This document shows, in pieces, positions 1 through 6,466 of a stretch of DNA of 15,318 nt. The stretch comes from an uncultured Bariatricus sp. (GTDB taxonomy: Bacteria > Bacillota > Clostridia > Lachnospirales > Lachnospiraceae). Every line of letters starts with the position of its first letter. Position 1 is the stretch's first letter. Location of the stretch: the NCBI GenBank assembly GCA_934307065.1, contig CAKRCD010000034.1, forward strand, positions 1 through 15,318. Direction: 5' to 3'. Position numbers and translations under genes: made by a program. Below the pieces are notes generated by a model. It was not told the DNA's origin. It did no database searches and was given only the letters and a program-made list of their open reading frames with translations.

Positions 1-178
<178 letters not shown>

Positions 179-344
179 AAGTGTTTGTATCCAGTTCAGA
201 ATCGCTTGGCAATTCTGTTCCTGTTTACTGTTTTTAGGTTGACATTTAAATGTCTGTTCTGAATATCTCTCTTAGAATTTTCAGGTTGTTGTCTATTGTT
301 CAGTTATCAAAGTTCGTTGTTTCTGTCTCAGCGACAGCTTATTT
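179..344 (-). other. rRNA operon leader with processing-type inverted repeats
   Basis: This untranslated leader lies between the proximal rrn promoter and the 16S 5' end. It contains a perfect 14-nt palindrome at 241-254 (GACATTTAAATGTC) and an inverted repeat at 197-202 / 212-217 (CAGAAT...ATTCTG). Structures like these usually pair around 16S as RNase III processing stems or belong to the antitermination leader; that role is inferred from position only. No open reading frame here is credible. Confidence 0.55.
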
Positions 345-373
345 ATAATATCATAAGCGTTTCGCTTTGTCAA
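345..373 (-). promoter_or_regulatory. rRNA operon promoter, proximal
   Basis: On the minus strand there is a perfect -35 TTGACA (368-373), a 17-nt spacer and a -10 TATTAT (345-350), about 165 nt upstream of mature 16S. The spacer holds a short inverted repeat, AAGCG-AAA-CGCTT, which could be incidental or a small operator. Spacing and -35 are optimal for the housekeeping sigma factor. Confidence 0.85.
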
Positions 374-464
374 CAGTTTTTTTGTTTTTCTTTTACATTT
401 TTCTTTTTATAATTTGTATCAACTGCACGCTCACAATCAAGTGGCTGTTTCAGCGACGTGTTTT

Positions 465-493
465 ATCATACCATCTCATTCACAAATTGTCAA
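465..493 (-). promoter_or_regulatory. rRNA operon promoter, distal
   Basis: A second promoter on the minus strand has -35 TTGACA (488-493), a 17-nt spacer and -10 TATGAT (465-470). It lies 120 bp upstream of the proximal one, giving the tandem arrangement common for rRNA operons. It begins only about 50 bp after the TAG that ends the long form of the small iron-sulfur gene, so readthrough from that gene could also enter the rRNA operon. Confidence 0.8.
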
Positions 494-542
494 CAATGTT
501 TTTACTGTTTATTCATTTTGCACATTTTACACAATTTATGTT

Positions 543-782
543 CTACCTATTATGTTCTTTTTGTAAGTTATCCAATTTATATTCCTTTATTATCTCCATA
601 ATAAGCGGTGAACATCATGTCTTTCTTGGACTGAGGGTCTTACACTGTCGAAGGCTACATGCCCCCGTCATTTTCCTAATATCATTAAGATTTTTTGCCC
701 CATTTTCCAGCGCTTCGATAATCTGTCCTCTGGTTACATTAGAGCAATAACAAATCATTTCATCATCAGCCATTCTATTCAT
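543..782 (-). CDS. BFD-like [2Fe-2S]-binding protein, candidate selenoprotein (in-frame TGA at 615-617)
   Basis: This is a small cytosolic iron-sulfur protein of the BFD-like family, which are usually electron-transfer or assembly modules. I start it at 782, where AGGAGG sits 8 nt upstream of ATG. The first 55 residues carry CYC (Cys11, Cys13), then GAKNLNDIRKMTGAC with Cys42, then Cys47 in LRQCKTLSPRKT; these four Cys are the likely cluster ligands. Codon 56 is TGA. A conventional gene caller would end the protein there (615-782, 55 aa). In the same frame the sequence continues as Cys-Ser-Pro-Leu-Ile-Met-Glu-Ile-Ile-Lys-Glu-Tyr and stops at TAG (543-545), giving 79 aa. From memory, relatives in this family continue with a Cys-Cys-Ser pair at exactly this point, so TGA would replace the first Cys. 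A SECIS-like hairpin follows (587-604). I judge selenocysteine insertion more likely than decay, but this is inferred. Promoter at 810-838. Confidence 0.72.
587..604 (-). promoter_or_regulatory. candidate bacterial SECIS element
   Basis: Downstream of the in-frame TGA (615-617), the mRNA can form a perfect 7-bp stem, UUAUUAU / AUAAUAA, closed by the loop GGAG (594-597). The loop starts 17 nt after the UGA. Known bacterial SECIS rules ask for an apical loop about 16-37 nt from the UGA with a G among its first two bases, and both are met. Flanking CC (607-608) and GG (584-585) could extend the stem past a small internal loop. All stem pairs are A-U, so stability is modest and the element could be a chance palindrome. 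The in-frame continuation of the protein is the stronger part of the case. Confidence 0.6.
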
Positions 783-809
783 GTGTTCCACCTCCTGTTC
801 ATCAAGGCA

Positions 810-838
810 ATTATAACAAAAAAGCACTTCTCTATCAA
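810..838 (-). promoter_or_regulatory. promoter of the [2Fe-2S] protein gene, nested in a terminator
   Basis: On the minus strand: -35 TTGATA (833-838), 17-nt spacer, perfect -10 TATAAT (810-815), about 30 bp before the ATG at 782. The -35 is exactly the six-base loop of the terminator hairpin at 824-847, and the spacer is the downstream stem arm plus the T run. Motif quality is high (11 of 12 consensus bases, ideal spacing). Confidence 0.8.
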
Positions 839-847
839 GAGAAGTGC
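818..847 (-). terminator. intrinsic terminator downstream of the CvpA-family gene
   Basis: On the minus strand, a perfect 9-bp stem GCACTTCTC / GAGAAGTGC (824-832 and 839-847) with a six-base loop is followed by six T (818-823). It would end transcripts coming from the CvpA-family gene and the hairpin block at 921-1073 before they reach the iron-sulfur protein gene. Confidence 0.8.
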
Positions 848-920
848 CCTAGATTTATTAATATTTATTAATAAATAGCGTTTGGGGAAAAGTCACAGCG
901 AGATGCCAACTGAGATGCCT

Positions 921-1073
921 GTGGATTGTTCCGTGCTCCGCACTTCCACAATCCACCCCAATATTCGCATATCGTGGGATTATCATCCCACTTTTAAGCT
1001 CATATCGGGGCGGGTTCCAAGGTCTTTCGTCCACTTATGAGCAAGCTCATGCGAATGAAAGACCTTGGAACCC
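921..1073. repeat. intergenic block of three stem-loops
   Basis: This gene-free stretch is packed with inverted repeats. First, GTGGATTGT / ACAATCCAC (921-929, 948-956) encloses GTGC-TCC-GCAC. Second, GTGGGAT-TATC-ATCCCAC (974-991) is flanked by direct CATATCG repeats. Third, there is a perfect 17-bp stem (1012-1028 with 1057-1073) whose loop holds ATGAGC-AA-GCTCAT (1037-1050). The third begins 7 nt after the CvpA-family stop codon. No T run follows any of them, so they are not ordinary terminators. They look like a palindromic intergenic repeat or a structured 3' RNA; I cannot assign a family. The remaining bases from 848 to 920 hold nothing I recognise beyond a direct repeat of GAGATGCC. 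Confidence 0.6.
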
Positions 1074-1079
1074 CGGCAT

Positions 1080-1982
1080 CTAATAAATAGATGTCAGCAG
1101 CTTCATTACGATGTTATGATTATAGATAATAGACAGCAATGTGCTTTCATCTATCATTTTCATCATGCTTATGCCAAAACTTGTAGTGTAGAGTACAGTT
1201 ACTACCACAAACAGTAATTCAATCACGATGAAAGCAACTCCTGCTCCTAATACCGCACCAAGCAAACGATTAATAAGTCCAAGCCCCGGCAAACTTGTAA
1301 CAATGTCAAGCGCAAATACAATTGCACGGATTACAATTGTTGCAATAATAAAAGTAATAAAAAACGCAAAGATATTAATAATTAATCTGGAAAAATATTT
1401 ACTGATATACTCCACAAAAGTAGTTGCTCCCAACTTCTGATACATTTCACTGTTATTGTTGCTAAGCAGTAACTCTTTAAACACCTCCGGCAAATTTGAA
1501 TTTTCAATTGCAGAAATTTGGATTTGCCTCGGAATTTCTGCGGAATCAATAGAAACACTCTCCCCATTATCAGAATCATGTCCATTTAATATACTTGCCG
1601 AAATCCCAAATTGTGTCAAATGTTCTCCGTCTACTTTTCCATTTACAATATCTTCCACTGTAATCCCATATGATTCCAGTTCTTCTTCCGTCACACCCGC
1701 TCCATTCATAATGCTTCGCACCTGTTTTTCCGTAAGCTGTTTTCCACTTTCCTTACCACCCATTGCTTTTGAAATCGCATTCACGCATTGATTTTCCAAA
1801 ATTTCATCCATAGGTGTGAGCGCTACAATCGCTTCACTCACATAAGGCGTCACGAAAACCACAATCGCTATGGTCAGCACAGTTGCTACCAAAGATACGG
1901 CAATACGAAGTGCTCCGCGGACAAGCCCTATTATCATTCCTATCACTAAAATTGCTGCAACTACTATTAACAACCAATTCAT
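1080..1982 (-). CDS. CvpA-family membrane protein
   Basis: This 300-residue integral membrane protein begins MNWLLIVVAAILVIGMIIGL and has a second hydrophobic segment near residues 27-48 rich in A, I and V. A soluble, acidic insert follows at roughly residues 55-195. Two more membrane segments lie at about 200-225 and 240-270. The N-terminal pattern (hydrophobic helix, G-x-x-x-G-rich turn, R-G) is that of the CvpA / colicin V production family, whose molecular role in Firmicutes is poorly defined. The large insert between the second and third helices is longer than in the roughly 160-180-residue classical members. Its start is 9 nt after the stop of the DUF5711-type gene, so the two are almost certainly cotranscribed. 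Family call is fairly sure; function is not. Confidence 0.8.
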   Translation of the reverse strand: MNWLLIVVAAILVIGMIIGLVRGALRIAVSLVATVLTIAIVVFVTPYVSEAIVALTPMDEILENQCVNAISKAMGGKESGKQLTEKQVRSIMNGAGVTEEELESYGITVEDIVNGKVDGEHLTQFGISASILNGHDSDNGESVSIDSAEIPRQIQISAIENSNLPEVFKELLLSNNNSEMYQKLGATTFVEYISKYFSRLIINIFAFFITFIIATIVIRAIVFALDIVTSLPGLGLINRLLGAVLGAGVAFIVIELLFVVVTVLYTTSFGISMMKMIDESTLLSIIYNHNIVMKLLTSIY

Positions 1983-1991
1983 ATTTTTCTC

Positions 1992-3167
1992 CTATTTTAC
2001 AAGTCGTACTTCTTCCATTCCATCATTGCTTACTAATAAATACATATTAATTCCCGTAAGCGGCAATATTTCCTTTATGTTCATTTCTACTTCCCCGTCA
2101 AACTTCCGGACTCCCCAGTCTGAAAATATGATGCATTTCTTTCCGTCAAGCATGACGATATTTCCTTTTGAAATGCTGATGTTACTATATTCGCCCACAA
2201 ATGTCTTAGACATTTTCTGTTCTCCATTCATATTATAGAGACGCAGTTCCGATTCCTCTTCTCCGACATTTTTCAGAACAAATCCCAGATATTCATCATC
2301 ATAAAATACTTGCTGAACCTCTTTATCCAATTCTACTGTCATTGTTGCTTTCGGTGTGTCCTTTCCCTCATATACAACAAAAGAAGATTCCCCTACTACA
2401 ATAGATTTTTTATTATCGGCAAAAAAGGAAGTCGGCATTACTGTATTTTTGTAAACATCCTCCGTTACCTGATAAGATTCTTTTTCTGTATCGCTGCCTT
2501 TGAAATTATAATATACAACCCTAGTAGCCTCGACTCCATCAGCCACACACAAATAAGACACCTGAAGCATGGTTCCGTCTGTCGATAAAGCCATTCCGAC
2601 AGGATATCCGATTCCGGAGAGAGAAGCCGTATGTTCAACCAAAATGTTTCCCGTAGCATCATAACAGATAATCTGAGGTGACATTCCATTGCGAAGCAGC
2701 ACACTGACGATTCCATTTTCCGAAATAGTAGCCATTTCAACCGGATAATTGGTATGTATCTCTCCTCTTAATCCCGATTTATCAAAAACATACAAATCAT
2801 TTCCCGCCTGATCGCCAATTACCAAGGCTTCTTTATTACTGGTCACAAACGGCTTTTTAATCTGATAGGACTGATTCCACTGTTCCTCGCCCTTTTTATT
2901 GAGGTAGGCTGCTCCATCACGGCTGTATTTCAAAATTCCATCCGCATATCTGACAAAATTACTGTTATCGATTCCTTCTTCGCCATAAGTCTGAATCGTC
3001 CTCATCGTACCATAAGTCTGAATTTCCACAAGCATATAGGTACTGATTAATATCGCTGCTATGGTTAGAATAGAAATTGCTATATGAAATATTCTTTTTC
3101 TTTTATTTAATTGAATAATTTTATCTACATCATCATTCGGTTGACGTACTTCTATAATTACACTCAT
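1992..3167 (-). CDS. DUF5711-type membrane-anchored protein
   Basis: A 391-residue protein. I chose the start at 3167 because AAAGGA lies 6 nt upstream of that ATG; an in-frame ATG at 3224 would add 19 residues but lacks a ribosome site and lies in a palindromic leader. A charged cytosolic N-terminus of about 27 residues is followed by one membrane helix (about 28-48, ISILTIAAILISTYMLVEI). The rest, about 340 residues, is outside the cell and built of repeated short beta-strand units alternating with D/G/N turns, as expected for a beta-propeller. This matches the DUF5711 family of Clostridia from memory. No catalytic motif is visible. It is followed 9 nt later by the CvpA-family gene, suggesting a joint envelope role; that role is not known. 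Confidence 0.75.
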   Translation of the reverse strand: MSVIIEVRQPNDDVDKIIQLNKRKRIFHIAISILTIAAILISTYMLVEIQTYGTMRTIQTYGEEGIDNSNFVRYADGILKYSRDGAAYLNKKGEEQWNQSYQIKKPFVTSNKEALVIGDQAGNDLYVFDKSGLRGEIHTNYPVEMATISENGIVSVLLRNGMSPQIICYDATGNILVEHTASLSGIGYPVGMALSTDGTMLQVSYLCVADGVEATRVVYYNFKGSDTEKESYQVTEDVYKNTVMPTSFFADNKKSIVVGESSFVVYEGKDTPKATMTVELDKEVQQVFYDDEYLGFVLKNVGEEESELRLYNMNGEQKMSKTFVGEYSNISISKGNIVMLDGKKCIIFSDWGVRKFDGEVEMNIKEILPLTGINMYLLVSNDGMEEVRLVK

Positions 3168-3189
3168 GTTGTTTCCTTTTTCCCCTTCA

Positions 3190-3210
3190 CGGGCACGTGC
3201 TAACTTGCAA
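3190..3210 (-). repeat. small stem-loop in the leader of the DUF5711-type gene
   Basis: The minus strand reads GCAACTTG-TGTTG-CAAGTTAGC, giving a 7-bp stem (CAACTTG / CAAGTTG with one G-U option) about 25-45 nt before the start codon at 3167. It sits between the 94-bp repeat element and the ribosome site. A regulatory role is possible but unsupported. Confidence 0.35.
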
Positions 3211-3242
3211 CACAAGTTGCTCATCCGCAGGCTTATACTTAC

Positions 3243-3336
3243 ATGTACATGATGTTGGTGTCAAAAGGTGTTTTGACCCCTTTGCTACCAGATTGCTATG
3301 TGCTTTCTGACCTTTTGACCTTGGTATCATGTACAT
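3243..3336. repeat. 94-bp MITE-like palindromic element
   Basis: The element is bounded by the self-complementary octamer ATGTACAT at both ends (3243-3250, 3329-3336). Its termini form an imperfect 26-bp inverted repeat: 11 identical bases, a 6-base mismatch block, then 9 identical bases (GTCAAAAGG). A second inverted repeat lies inside on the right (GTCAAAA-CACC-TTTTGAC, 3259-3276). There is no coding sequence. Size and terminal symmetry fit a non-autonomous mobile element or palindromic intergenic repeat; I recall similar GTCAAAA-rich palindromes in Lachnospiraceae genomes but cannot verify this. It lies inside the transcribed leader of the DUF5711-type gene if the promoter at 3340-3348 is used. 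Confidence 0.55.
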
Positions 3337-3339
3337 TTA

Positions 3340-3348
3340 ATTATAACA
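3340..3348 (-). promoter_or_regulatory. extended -10 promoter for the DUF5711-type / CvpA-family operon
   Basis: On the minus strand TGTTATAAT (TG-n-TATAAT) is a perfect extended -10, placed between the stop of the LysM gene (3360) and the palindromic element. No good -35 is visible at 16-18 nt, as is allowed for extended -10 promoters. A second possible -35 (TTGACA, 3259-3264) lies in the element itself, but its -10 partner is poor. Confidence 0.45.
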
Positions 3349-3359
3349 TATTTCGCTAA

Positions 3360-4466
3360 TTAAGGAAGCAGTAATTTCTGACCGATAAAAATCAGGTTTC
3401 CATCAGATAGTCCATTCATACGGCAAATGGCATCTACATGACTGCTATCGCCATATACTTTCTTACTGATTTTTGCCAGAGTATCTCCTTTTTGTACAAT
3501 GTAAATGTCTTCGCTCATTTCCTGCATAGTGCTTACTGCAGTTTCATCGGAGCCTTGTCCGGTTTCCGTTCCGGTATTTGTATTTGCATCCGGATTTGGT
3601 ATTTCTTCCTGATTCTGCTCCGGCTCTTCTGGTGTGATTTCTACATTTTCCGTGATCTCTCCGTTAGCTTCTACGGAATCGTTATCTTTCGTATTGTTTA
3701 AAGCTGCCATTTCTTTCATCCGCTCCAATGAAGTCTGGACATCCTGCATTTTCCCGTAATTATTCACGGTGGTTACTCCAATCGCAAGGACTGCAATTAC
3801 CAGTATGGCACTGACGGCTTTCATAAAGCGTGACTGCTTCTTTTCTTCCTGAATAATAATCCGTTCTTTTACAATATTGCGAAACTCCTTCGCAGCTTTA
3901 TCTTCCACATTTTCACTGGGTGTCACGCCAATCTTTTTCCGCTCCAGAATCATATAATTCTGCATGGACGGATTTTTTTCATAATATATGTAATGACCAT
4001 TCATTTCCATAAGCTCTTTGTATTTATATGCAAAATACTGTTCCTCTTCGGCATTTTTCAAGATAAATATGGTCCCAAAATGTCCGAAATACTGCTCATG
4101 GATTCTGTGGAACTGTTCTTCCATCTGAAGTGCTCCGTCTTTACGAATCAGACACCAGCCCATAAATTCTCCGTCCCGGAAATGTTCGGCCTTCTCATTT
4201 TTTGCGCGTTCCCATGCATCTCGTCCAATGCTGATGTTCATGCCTTCGACTATCAGTTCTTCGATTCGAACTGCTCCAGAAACATAAATGCAATCCTGCT
4301 CCTCCTGCCGGACAGTATGTCCAATCAAAAAAGCGCCTACCGGAGTTTCTTCTGTTTTATCGCAAAGCTGATTAATAAATGTATCCACATAATCTTCCAC
4401 ATATATCTTTGGGGTATCGCTCACATTACCTATCTGACGTACGTTTTTCGGAAATTTTGTTTCCAT
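3360..4466 (-). CDS. membrane-anchored LysM protein with an MPN/JAMM-like N-terminal domain
   Basis: A 368-residue protein. GAGGTG lies 7 nt upstream of the ATG at 4466; an ATG two codons earlier (4472) nearly touches that site, so I reject it. Residues 40-175 look like an MPN (JAB1/Mov34) fold: VGAFLIGH (43-50), a strand, an ISIGRDAW helix, FMGWCLIRKDG (101-111) where active JAMM proteases have GWYHTHP, and FGTIFILKN (130-138). The metal-binding HxH is absent, so it should be inactive. A membrane helix spans about 215-234. An acidic E/N/T/P-rich linker (260-318) leads to a C-terminal LysM domain (322-368, IYIVQKGDTLAKISKKVYGD) that binds peptidoglycan outside the cell. The MPN assignment is a pattern-level inference; LysM is certain. 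Confidence 0.85.
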   Translation of the reverse strand: METKFPKNVRQIGNVSDTPKIYVEDYVDTFINQLCDKTEETPVGAFLIGHTVRQEEQDCIYVSGAVRIEELIVEGMNISIGRDAWERAKNEKAEHFRDGEFMGWCLIRKDGALQMEEQFHRIHEQYFGHFGTIFILKNAEEEQYFAYKYKELMEMNGHYIYYEKNPSMQNYMILERKKIGVTPSENVEDKAAKEFRNIVKERIIIQEEKKQSRFMKAVSAILVIAVLAIGVTTVNNYGKMQDVQTSLERMKEMAALNNTKDNDSVEANGEITENVEITPEEPEQNQEEIPNPDANTNTGTETGQGSDETAVSTMQEMSEDIYIVQKGDTLAKISKKVYGDSSHVDAICRMNGLSDGNLIFIGQKLLLP

Positions 4467-4482
4467 GCACATTCACCTCGTC

Positions 4483-4514
4483 TTGCATATTTTTGCTTAT
4501 GATAGCATATGCAA
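4483..4514 (-). promoter_or_regulatory. inverted repeat in the LysM gene leader/promoter
   Basis: TTGCATAT (4483-4490) and ATATGCAA (4507-4514) form a perfect 8-bp inverted repeat with a 16-bp spacer, ending 17 bp before the start codon at 4466. It could be an operator or a leader hairpin. A weak promoter, CTGACA-17-TATTTT, overlaps its upstream edge on the minus strand. Support is sequence symmetry only. Confidence 0.35.
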
Positions 4515-4597
4515 AATAACTTTTTTAGCAGATTATGTCAGCTGTTTCTCTATATTTTTCGACACTTTCCATTCGGATACATCTTTCTGACAAATCC

Positions 4598-4633
4598 AAA
4601 AAAAGGCATCTCCTTATTACTAAGGAAACACCT
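4598..4633 (-). terminator. intrinsic terminator of the transaldolase-transketolase operon
   Basis: On the minus strand a 13-bp stem with a few G-U pairs (arms 4621-4633 and 4604-4616, loop GTAA) is followed by a run of seven T (4598-4604). It lies about 50 bp after the transketolase C-subunit stop codon. Confidence 0.85.
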
Positions 4634-4683
4634 TCTTTTCTTATCATATATACATTTTATATAGGTTTTACACCAAACAAGCC

Positions 4684-5625
4684 TTATTTCATAAATGCTT
4701 TTACTTTTTCGTAAATGCCTTCTGAATCCAGTCCGTATTTCTTGATTAATTCTACTGCCGGACCTGATTCTCCGAATACATCATTTACCCCAATCTTCAT
4801 GACTGGTGTCGGATGATTTTCAGAAAGCACATCACACACTGCACTTCCAAGTCCACCAATTACAGAATGTTCTTCTACCGTGACTACTCTGCCGGTCTCT
4901 TTCGCTGCTGCAATCACAAGTTCTTTGTCCAGTGGCTTGATGGTGTGGATATTGATTACCTTTGCATCGATTCCATCTGCTGCCAGCTTTTCTGCTGCCG
5001 CAAGAGATTCTGCCACTTCAAGACCGGTTGCGATAATTGCCACATCTTTTCCTTCACGGAGCACGATTCCTTTACCAAGTTCGAACTTGTAGTCCGGATT
5101 ATCGTTGATTACCGGAACTGCAAGACGGCCAAAGCGCATGTACACAGGTCCCTGATATTCGTATGCTGCAAAAACGGCTGCTCTTGCTTCTACATCATCG
5201 GATGGATTAATCACTACCATTCCCGGAATAGCTCTCATAAGAGCGATATCTTCGTTACACTGATGGGTTGCTCCATCCTCACCTACGGAAATTCCTGCGT
5301 GAGTTGCCCCGATTTTCACATTGTTTTTCGGATACGCAACTGAGTTTCTTACCTGCTCAAATGCACGTCCTGCTGCAAACATGGCAAAAGAACTTGCAAA
5401 CGGAACTTTTCCGGTTGTAGCAAGACCTGCTGCCACACCAATCATATTTCCTTCTGCAATCCCGCAGTCGATAAAATGTTCCGGAAATTCTTTTTTGAAA
5501 ATAGCTGTCTTTGTTGCGCCTGCGAGGTCTGCATCCAATACAACTACATCATCATGTAATCTTCCCAATTCAGCTAAAGCATTACCGTAGCTGTCTCTTG
5601 TAGCGATTTTCTTTACTTCTGACAT
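4684..5625 (-). CDS. transketolase, C-terminal (Pyr/C) subunit
   Basis: This 313-residue half of a split transketolase covers the pyrimidine-binding and C-terminal domains of the full enzyme. With the N-terminal subunit it moves two-carbon ketol units between sugar phosphates in the cytosolic non-oxidative pentose phosphate pathway. Visible signatures are FIDCGIAEGNM (51-61), whose Glu58 is the conserved glutamate that activates thiamine diphosphate, and the GEDGATHQCNEDIALMR block typical of transketolase/DXS pyrimidine domains. Length is normal for the split form. The start at 5625 has AGGTGA upstream and overlaps the end of the N-subunit gene by 13 nt, so translation is probably coupled. 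DXS-like or phosphoketolase identity is unlikely given length and neighbours. Confidence 0.95.
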   Translation of the reverse strand: MSEVKKIATRDSYGNALAELGRLHDDVVVLDADLAGATKTAIFKKEFPEHFIDCGIAEGNMIGVAAGLATTGKVPFASSFAMFAAGRAFEQVRNSVAYPKNNVKIGATHAGISVGEDGATHQCNEDIALMRAIPGMVVINPSDDVEARAAVFAAYEYQGPVYMRFGRLAVPVINDNPDYKFELGKGIVLREGKDVAIIATGLEVAESLAAAEKLAADGIDAKVINIHTIKPLDKELVIAAAKETGRVVTVEEHSVIGGLGSAVCDVLSENHPTPVMKIGVNDVFGESGPAVELIKKYGLDSEGIYEKVKAFMK

Positions 5626-6449
5626 AATGCTTCACCTGCTTTCCGTAAATCTTCCATAGCAATCTCGTACTGCTCATCATTTGGAGCTTTCCCATGCCAT
5701 GAAGCCTGGTCTTCCATAAAGGAAACACCTTTGCCTTTTACAGTTTTGGCAATAATTGCAGTCGGCATTCCCTTGGTTGCTCTTGCTTCCTTAAATGCCG
5801 CATCAATCTCATCAAAATCATTTCCATTAATATTGATTACATGGAAATTGAATGCTTCAAATTTCTTATCAATCGGATATGGGGAATTTACTTCATCAAT
5901 TCTTCCGTCAATCTGTAAATTATTGTTGTCCACGATTACAACCAGATTGTCCAATTTGCGGAATCCTGCAAGCATCGAAGCCTCCCACACCTGTCCTTCC
6001 TGAATTTCTCCATCTCCAAGAAGGGTATATACACGGTAATCATCTCCGGACAGTTTTGCAGAAATTGCCATTCCCACTGCTGCGGAAATCCCCTGTCCAA
6101 GAGAACCGCTCGACATATCCACACCCGGAATGTGCTTCATATCCGGATGACCCTGAAGATAAGAGCCTACTTTACGCAAAGTTACCATATCTTCCACCGG
6201 GAAGAAACCTCTATGTGCCAGTGCCGCATAATAGCCCGGTGCTGTATGACCCTTTGATAATACAAAACGGTCACGGTCTGCCTTCTTTGGATTGGCAGGA
6301 TCAATATTCATTTCTTCAAAATATAAATAGGTAAAGATATCTGCTGCAGATAAGGAACCGCCCGGATGTCCTGACTTTGCTGCGTGGACTCCGGTAATGA
6401 TGCTCTTGCGGACTTCATTTGCAGTCTTCATAAGCTCTAACTTATTCAT
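5613..6449 (-). CDS. transketolase, N-terminal (PP) subunit
   Basis: This 278-residue subunit carries the thiamine diphosphate-binding domain of a split transketolase. The TPP motif is clear: GDGEIQEGQVWEA (145-157) through DNNNLQIDG (174-182). The conserved SGHPGGSLS (26-34), FVLSKGHTAPGYYA (62-75) and GSLGQG (115-120) loops are all present. It pairs with the adjacent C-terminal subunit to make the active enzyme. AGGAGG lies 7 nt before the start at 6449, and the gene begins 17 nt after the transaldolase stop, so all three genes share one transcript. Confidence 0.96.
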   Translation of the reverse strand: MNKLELMKTANEVRKSIITGVHAAKSGHPGGSLSAADIFTYLYFEEMNIDPANPKKADRDRFVLSKGHTAPGYYAALAHRGFFPVEDMVTLRKVGSYLQGHPDMKHIPGVDMSSGSLGQGISAAVGMAISAKLSGDDYRVYTLLGDGEIQEGQVWEASMLAGFRKLDNLVVIVDNNNLQIDGRIDEVNSPYPIDKKFEAFNFHVININGNDFDEIDAAFKEARATKGMPTAIIAKTVKGKGVSFMEDQASWHGKAPNDEQYEIAMEDLRKAGEALCQK

Positions 6450-6466
6450 GAAAATTCCTCCTGCTT

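Noticed and set aside
367..750. 127-codon open frame on the plus strand through the rRNA promoter region
   Set aside because: It is a Phe/Leu-rich reading of AT-rich promoter DNA, lies antisense to the iron-sulfur gene and has no ribosome site; the minus-strand promoters and the [2Fe-2S] gene explain the region.
543..782. Simple nonsense mutation or pseudogene explanation for the in-frame TGA
   Set aside because: Not fully excluded, but the intact continuation, the position of the TGA where a Cys is expected, the SECIS-like hairpin and the strong promoter make it less likely.
615..827. Longer 5' start for the [2Fe-2S] protein at 827
   Set aside because: That start lies within the terminator/promoter region, upstream of the predicted transcription start; the ATG at 782 has an ideal AGGAGG.
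1012..1073. The 17-bp stem as an intrinsic terminator of the CvpA-family gene
   Set aside because: No T run follows on the minus strand, and a canonical terminator with six T lies at 818-847.
4813..5343. 176-codon plus-strand open frame opposite the transketolase C subunit
   Set aside because: Antisense shadow of a well-conserved gene, with no ribosome site and low-complexity composition.
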